The position numbers and the translations under genes were made by a program. The notes beneath the pieces were generated by a model that saw only the letters and a program-made list of their open reading frames with translations, was not told the origin of the DNA and searched no databases. A stretch of 64,000 bases of DNA from Balamuthia mandrillaris (Eukaryota; Discosea; Longamoebia; Balamuthiidae). Shown here in pieces: positions 58,908 through 64,000 of this stretch. Numbering within the stretch: the first letter of the stretch is position 1; each line of letters begins with the position of its first letter. The stretch spans positions 1-64,000 of the forward strand of contig JAVKOQ010000046.1 in NCBI GenBank assembly GCA_031835245.1, given 5' to 3'.

Positions 58908-59801
58908 ATGATTTTGTTGGAGATCCCTAACCGCGCCTTGGTGGACACCATCAAGAAGGCCTTCACCGCCGAGAAGAGGTCCGCTTTGGACATTGCCCTG
59001 GCTGACTTTGATGGCGTGCTCTACCACATCACCGCCAACCCCCAACAGAGGAACCTCCTCACCATCTCCATGCGCTGGGGCTGCGCCGCTGAGTGCAAGC
59101 AATACGGCGCTGACGCCAAGATCCGCGAGGTCTACGGCAACAAGGTCACCTCCACCGAGAACGGCTACGACTTTAGCCTTTTGATCGACTTGGATGCCGT
59201 CACCTCCCCCGAGGAGCAGGACAAGCTGGCCACCGAAATCGGCAAGCTCAAGAGGCACGTCATCGCCGCCCCCTTTGGCCACGTCTTTGACGCCGTCAAC
59301 AAGGGTGGTGCCGCCCAGATGGCCACCGTGCGCTACCGCGACCACGAGGCCCTCTACATCAAGCCCGAGGGTGACCGTGTGACCGTCATCTTCTCCATTA
59401 ACTTTAGCGACAAGGACGACATTGTCATCTCCAACGTGTTCCTCAGCGAGTTGGCCAACGTGCGTAAGCAAATGACCAGCGCTCCTGGTGTCATGTTCTT
59501 CAAGGAGCCCCCCTTGGAGTTGAAGGGCGTCAGTGGCGTCCACACCGGAGACGATCAGGGCTTTGTCTCCTTTGCCTTGTTCAAGGGCCACACCCAACCC
59601 GTCCAACGCGAGAAGGTCATTGACATGATCCACCTCTTCCGTGACTACCTCCACTACCACATCAAGTGCTCCAAGGCCTACCTGCACACCCGCATGAGGA
59701 ACCGCGTGGAGTCCCTCCTCCAGGTCCTCAACCGTGCCAAGATGAAGAGCGCCAACAAGGAGAAGAAGAAGTTTGGCGGCCAGACTTTCAAGAGGTCCTA
59801 A
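58908..59801 (+). CDS. ARPC2: Arp2/3 complex subunit 2 (p34-Arc)
   Basis: ARPC2 is a core subunit that, with ARPC4, holds the Arp2/3 complex together and contacts the mother actin filament. The single 297-residue frame starts MILLEIPNRALVDTIKKAF. It carries family segments such as LALADFDGVLYHI-like ALADFDGVLYHITANP, PFGHVFDAVNKG, GVMFFKEPPLEL and the C-terminal helix HIKCSKAYLHTRMRNRVESL. Human ARPC2 is 300 residues, so this is full length. Unlike its neighbours it has no intron and uses C/G-ending codons heavily, as expected of a highly expressed gene. The ATG follows a GA tract and is the first in the frame. Stop TAA at 59799-59801. Confidence 0.97.
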   Translation: MILLEIPNRALVDTIKKAFTAEKRSALDIALADFDGVLYHITANPQQRNLLTISMRWGCAAECKQYGADAKIREVYGNKVTSTENGYDFSLLIDLDAVTSPEEQDKLATEIGKLKRHVIAAPFGHVFDAVNKGGAAQMATVRYRDHEALYIKPEGDRVTVIFSINFSDKDDIVISNVFLSELANVRKQMTSAPGVMFFKEPPLELKGVSGVHTGDDQGFVSFALFKGHTQPVQREKVIDMIHLFRDYLHYHIKCSKAYLHTRMRNRVESLLQVLNRAKMKSANKEKKKFGGQTFKRS

Positions 59802-60597
59802 ACTCAACGGACCAGCTCACCTCAAAGGCATGCTCTGTTATTTTTTTTTCTGTTGAAGAGCGAACGGAACAGAGGGTGCAGTGGTTTTTCCCCTCCCCTC
59901 TTGTCCCTCTCTTTTGCCAAAAAAAATTGCAGGAAGCTTGCTCCTCTGTGTAACCCATTCTGTCACAAAGTAAAATACAAATCTAAAAACAAATCCACAA
60001 CTCGTTCTTTGAAGCAAAGCGGAAAAGAAAGCCTGTAAAAAACAAATCTTGCTTTGGGCGCTTGGACGGTGGTGTTTATTCGCCCTCATGTTTTTCCCTG
60101 CGTTACTTCCCCCTTTTCTTCCTGCTCGTTCTCTCCTCTCTCCTCTCTGCTCTGCTCGTTCTCTCCTCTCCTCTCTCTTCTCCTCTCTCTCTCTCTCTCC
60201 TCTCCCTCTCCCCTCTCTCCTCTCTCCTCTCTCCCCCTCTCCTCTCCACCAGTTTTCCATGACGACACAAAATATTTCCCGCCAAAACGACGCTACCACA
60301 CATCCGTTACACCCCTGTATGAATCCTCCCGCCAAACAACCAGCCATGATAAATTTTCTTGCGGTTCTTCTATTTATTTCCGTTCAACAGCAGAATAACA
60401 AGGGAAAAAAGAAGAGGAGAAGAAGAAGGGTGTATTTTGTTGGGCGATTTTTGTGAAGAGAAAGAGAGGTTCTTTCTCTTTGTGTGCTATTTTTTTTCCC
60501 CCCTCCAACTTCCTTTGTCTTATTATTATTATTATTTTTTGTTTTGTTTTCATCTTTCATCTCTTCCATCCATCCGACACCTCAACAAAAAAAAAAG
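59802..60597. other. Intergenic region ARPC2-kinesin-5
   Basis: About 800 bp without a supported gene. It holds the ARPC2 3' end, a dense CT tract (about 60130-60245), two E2F-like sites (listed separately), and the T-rich leader of the kinesin. Open frames here come from the CT tract. Confidence 0.6.
60275..60337 (+). promoter_or_regulatory. Two E2F-like sites upstream of kinesin-5
   Basis: TTTCCCGCCAAAA (60275-60287) matches the E2F/DP consensus TTTSSCGC plus trailing A's, and CTCCCGCCAAAC (60326-60337) is a near match. They lie about 310 and 260 bp upstream of the ATG of a mitotic motor, a class of gene that E2F often controls in animals and plants. Binding is inferred. Confidence 0.5.
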
Positions 60598-63500
60598 ATG
60601 AGCGCAAGAAGCAAGAAAACCGAGGCCAAGACAAAACCTGTCAACGTGCAGGTCTTTCTCCGGTGCCGCCCCATGAACCCCCGCGAGGTCTGCTCCAACC
60701 TCGAGAACGTCGTGCAATGCTCCTCCCTCCGCAAGGAAGTGTCCGTGCAGCTCCACCACAAGAAATCCTCTTCCGTCGCTTCCTCCTCCTCCTCCTCGAT
60801 CAACAGCTCCCTCATCTCCGCTTCCGCTTCCTCCTCCACCGCCACTCTTGGCACCAAAAGCAAGACCTTCACCTTTGACGACGTCTTTGGCCCGGACTCC
60901 ACCCAGCGGGACGTCTACAACACGGCCATCGCCCCCATCGTGGAGGAGGTGCTCAAGGGCTTCAACTGCACGGTCTTTGCCTACGGCCAGACGGGCACCG
61001 GCAAGACCCACACCATGGAGGGCAACCACGCCAACGGCTGTTGGAGCGGCAGCGAGGCGGGCGTCATCCCCAGGGCCATCCACCAGATCTTTGACTCGCT
61101 GGAGGTCTCGGCGGTGGACTACTCGGTGCGCGTCTCCTTCCTGGAGCTCTACAACGAGGAGCTGTTTGACCTGTTAGCGCCGGACTCTTTGACCGGCGCA
61201 GAGGAAGGAGGGAATGGCGGAGGAGGCTATAACAATAGTCTCAACAATGGAGGCAAACAGGCCAACCTGAGGATCTTTGATGACGCGACGAGGGGCATCA
61301 CTGTGTCGCCGTTGGAGGAGGTGCATGTGAGCAACGCGCAGGATATCTTCACCATCCTCGAGAAGAGCTACCACAAGAGACGTACTGCTGAGACGCAGCT
61401 CAACCATAACTCCAGGTTACACGCTTTCTCTCCATTCTTTCTAGGTTCTTGTTCTCACTTAGGTGTTTGCTTTACAACAGTCGCTCGCATTGTATCTTCT
61501 CGATAGTGATTCACACGAGAGAGGCCACGCCGGAAGGAGAAGACCTCGTCAAAGTAGGCAAGCTGAACTTGGTGGACTTGGCCGGATCTGAGAACATTGG
61601 CCGCTCCGGCGCCGTCAAGGAGCGCAAGAGAGAGGCCGGCATGATCAACACTAGCTTGTTGACTCTGGGCAGAGTGATCACCGCTCTCACCGAGCATCAG
61701 AACCACGTGCCTTACAGAGAGAGTAAGCTCACTCGCTTGCTTCAGGACTCTCTTGGAGGCAAAACCAAAACATGCATCATTGCCACTGTTTCTCCAAGGT
61801 TTGTTCCTTTCTTTCTTTCTTTATTGCTGTTTCTTCTGTGCACCTTTGTTTCTTCTTGGTGTAACGCATTCCCTATATTGACTTTGTTTTATTCCCAACA
61901 AAAGTTCGGATTGTATCGATGAAACATTGAGCACGTTGGACTATGCTCACCGCGCAAAGAACATTCGCAACAGACCCGAAGTCAACCAAAAGATGACGAA
62001 GAAAGCGCTCATGAAGGAATGCGTGGAAACCATAGAACGATTGCGACAAGAACTCCACGTAAGTTTACTTCTCTGTCGCCTTCCTTCCTCTCTTTTTCAT
62101 CCTTTTTAATACTGACTTTTTAAAAACAAAAACAAAGGCTCAACGTTGCAAAGAGGGTGTTTTCCTTCCACAAGACAGATACGAAACCATGGAACAAACG
62201 CTGAAGACACAACGCGACAATCTCGACGAACTAGAAGCTCGTCTGCAAGCTCAAAAGTTGGAGTTGGAAAAGTTAGAGAACATGTTCCAGGAAAAGGAAT
62301 TCGAGCTGAGAGAGAACGTCAAGCAACACAACCAGACCAAGGCTCTTTTGGCGGAGACAGAGGCACTGCTCCAAGAAACGAAGGAGATCTTGAGACAGAA
62401 GGAAGTGGAGTTGTTGGAAACGAATGTAGTCGTCCAGGAGCACGAAAAGGTGGAACAGAAGCTGCACCAAGAGGCCAATGCCTTGATCTCTCGTTTGGGC
62501 GAGACTGTGGAGGACATTGGTGGTTTGCATGGCAAGATTGGTTTGTTTGCTTCTTTGCACTCCTCGTTCTCTTATCACTCTATCAAAAAGCAATGTCTGA
62601 CTGTTTTCCTCAATAGAACGTTCGTTGAATGTAATGTCCGAGAATGAACACCACGCAAACAGCTTTTATCAACGCCTTTCAACGAGAATACAGTCTCTTG
62701 AAGAGAGGCTGTGTGACTGGAAACAAAAGCAAGGCACCGAAATTGCTGAGCTTGAACGTAGCGTCTCTTCCTTTGCTGATACAAGAGGAAAGGTAGGCTT
62801 TAGTCTGCGGTCCTTCTTCGAAGCTTTTACTGAAGTTGTGTTATTCTTTAGGAGATGAAACGATTGGAACAAGAAGCCAAGGGAATGCTCGTTCTGCTCG
62901 CTGAGAAGCGCCAGCAGCTCGTTTCCTCGGTGCACCTCCACAACCAACAGACCACCGGCACTCTCGCCTCCCTCTCCACCGAGGAAGAGGCTCATGCCCA
63001 ACAGCTGGAACATCGTCTTGTTCATCTCTCCGAAGAGGCCGAACGTACCATATCCGACTTGAGCCAAACTGTGGAGCGTCAACGCGCCGAGCTATGCGAT
63101 TGGCACGAACGCGTTTTGCTCTCCCACTTTTCTTCCGCCTCTCAACAAGTCTCTTCCTTTGTTCAGCAACAAGAGAGTTGCGTTCAAACGGTGCATCAAC
63201 GAATGGAAGAATTGGCGGCCAAAGCAGAGGAAAGCTCTCGACAGAAACGAACTTTGCTGGAGCGATTTGTGGAGGAGCAACAGTCAAAGACGGAGCAAAT
63301 GCAACAGGCTCTCATGCAACAAGTGGCTGCCTTTATGCAAAGCTTTGTGGTTGCTCAACAGAAGAGCATGGCAGAGTCTGTGGAGGATCTCATGCACTCG
63401 ATCTCTCGCGATGATGAGGACATTCGTCGCATGCGAGCGGAGCTGCAGCAGAGCACCCAACAAATCGGCAAACAAGCACTCGACATGCGCTCTCTCTTCC

Positions 63501-64000
63501 TACAGAAACAGAGCGAGACGGAGAAGAGCACAGCGACAGTGATGCAGCAAATGGAGGAGCAGCTCTTCTCTGCCTCTCAGCAAAGCTGCTCCACCATCAC
63601 CTCTCACCTCTCCTCCTCTATCAACTCCATTCGCGAACTCTCCAGCTCGCATCACGCTCTTCAACGCGATGTCCACATGAAGAATTGCTCCTCCGCTTTG
63701 AACCGTTTTGTGGAGGAGCAAAGCGAATGCCTTGTGCAATTGGAGAAGGAAGGTGAGGTCAAGCAATCCGCACTTGCAGCCTCGATGGAGGACGTTCACT
63801 CTGAAACCGTCGCCTCTTGCGAGCAGTGGAAGCAACGATTGGGCGAGTTTCATCGGGTGGCGGTGGAGCAGCACTGCCAGGAGCAGGTCGAGACAATGAA
63901 GGAGGTGGACGCTGCTGTGGATCAGTATCGCCGCTCGTTGAAGAAAGTTGTGCCGACGGGACAGACGCCGCAGAAGAGCAAAGCATATCGCTTTAGCAGG
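60598..64000 (+). CDS. KIF11: Kinesin-5 (BimC/Eg5) mitotic motor, 3' end outside the window
   Basis: Plus-end motor that slides antiparallel spindle microtubules. Start ATG 60598 ([25 protein letters not shown]), since the frame upstream is a T-rich leader. The motor domain has P-loop [12 protein letters not shown] (about 60984-61019), switch I NxxSSRSH rebuilt across an intron ([13 protein letters not shown]), switch [15 protein letters not shown], and [16 protein letters not shown]. The neck and stalk are coiled coil (for example [19 protein letters not shown]). At the right edge [13 protein letters not shown] is the BimC box, whose Thr is the Cdk1 site needed for spindle binding. A polyserine insert (about 60775-60840) sits in motor loop 2 or nearby. 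About six introns, CT-rich. The gene continues beyond 64000 but, given the BimC box, not by much. Confidence 0.95.

Noticed and set aside
58803..59807. 334-codon open frame antisense to ARPC2
   Set aside because: The frame is created by the strong C/G third-position bias of ARPC2; the peptide is low-complexity Val/Gly/Leu and matches nothing.
60550..61083. 177-codon antisense frame over the kinesin start
   Set aside because: It is the reverse reading of GC-rich motor-domain codons, without domain or splice logic.
1..64000. CRISPR array, bacterial operons or ribosome binding sites
   Set aside because: Repeats are simple or tandem without unique spacers; genes are intron-bearing and singly promoted, as in a eukaryote.

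Overview
The window is nuclear DNA of a free-living protist, most probably an amoebozoan. All but one or two of the recognisable genes are interrupted by short GT-AG introns. The clearest lineage marker is a TKL-type kinase carrying a C-terminal SH2 domain (31.8-34.7 kb), the layout of the Shk kinases known from Dictyostelium. Copies of a GCPW-type ankyrin repeat, familiar from amoebae and their giant viruses, are scattered through the left side. A Balamuthia- or Acanthamoeba-like source is an inference; no species marker is present. Introns are strongly pyrimidine-rich on the sense strand, so GA tracts mark minus-strand genes and CT tracts mark plus-strand genes.

Layout. 0-3.7 kb: a Mutator-like (MULE) DNA transposon with about 80-bp inverted ends, each made of four roughly 20-bp iterons. 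It sits inside the 3' end of an ankyrin gene (3.6-6.1 kb, minus). 6.5-7.8 kb: a decayed F-box/GCPW-ankyrin pseudogene whose ankyrin half is inverted, next to an intact relative on the minus strand. 7.9-10.2 kb: a METTL4-type N6-adenine methyltransferase whose start codon is the fourth copy of a 21-bp tandem repeat. 10.4 kb: a fragment of a GCPW repeat. 10.5-31.1 kb (minus): midasin (MDN1), a very large AAA+ ribosome assembly ATPase, filling nearly a third of the window. 31.8-34.7 kb: the Shk-like kinase. 34.7-37.3 kb (minus): LRRC40-like leucine-rich repeat protein. 37.8-38.4 kb: a second decayed F-box/ankyrin locus. 38.5-39.7 kb (minus): coiled-coil/SH3 protein. 40.0-43.9 kb (minus): an unusual C2/NlpC-P60-like/DEP/RhoGAP protein. 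44.5-48.7 kb: a tandem (two-domain) TKL kinase with a probable N-myristoylation site. 49.2-50.7 kb (minus): LUC7-like U1 snRNP splicing factor. 51.1-52.9 kb (minus): Erv41/Erv46 (ERGIC) family cargo receptor. 53.2-58.4 kb (minus): exocyst subunit Sec8/EXOC4. 58.9-59.8 kb: ARPC2 of the Arp2/3 complex, intronless. 60.6 kb to the right edge: kinesin-5 (BimC/Eg5), cut by the window just after its BimC box.

The genes do not form one pathway. They are a housekeeping mixture: ribosome biogenesis, RNA modification and splicing, secretion and exocytosis, actin and Rho signalling, mitosis. Noncoding stretches are short and carry recurring motifs worth testing as regulatory sites: GTCGAC palindromes, TGACGT/CRE-like sites, two E2F-like sites upstream of kinesin-5, and isolated TFIIIC B-box-like motifs. 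Exon joins were made by eye from reading frame, GT/AG dinucleotides and family similarity, so exon edges are approximate unless stated.
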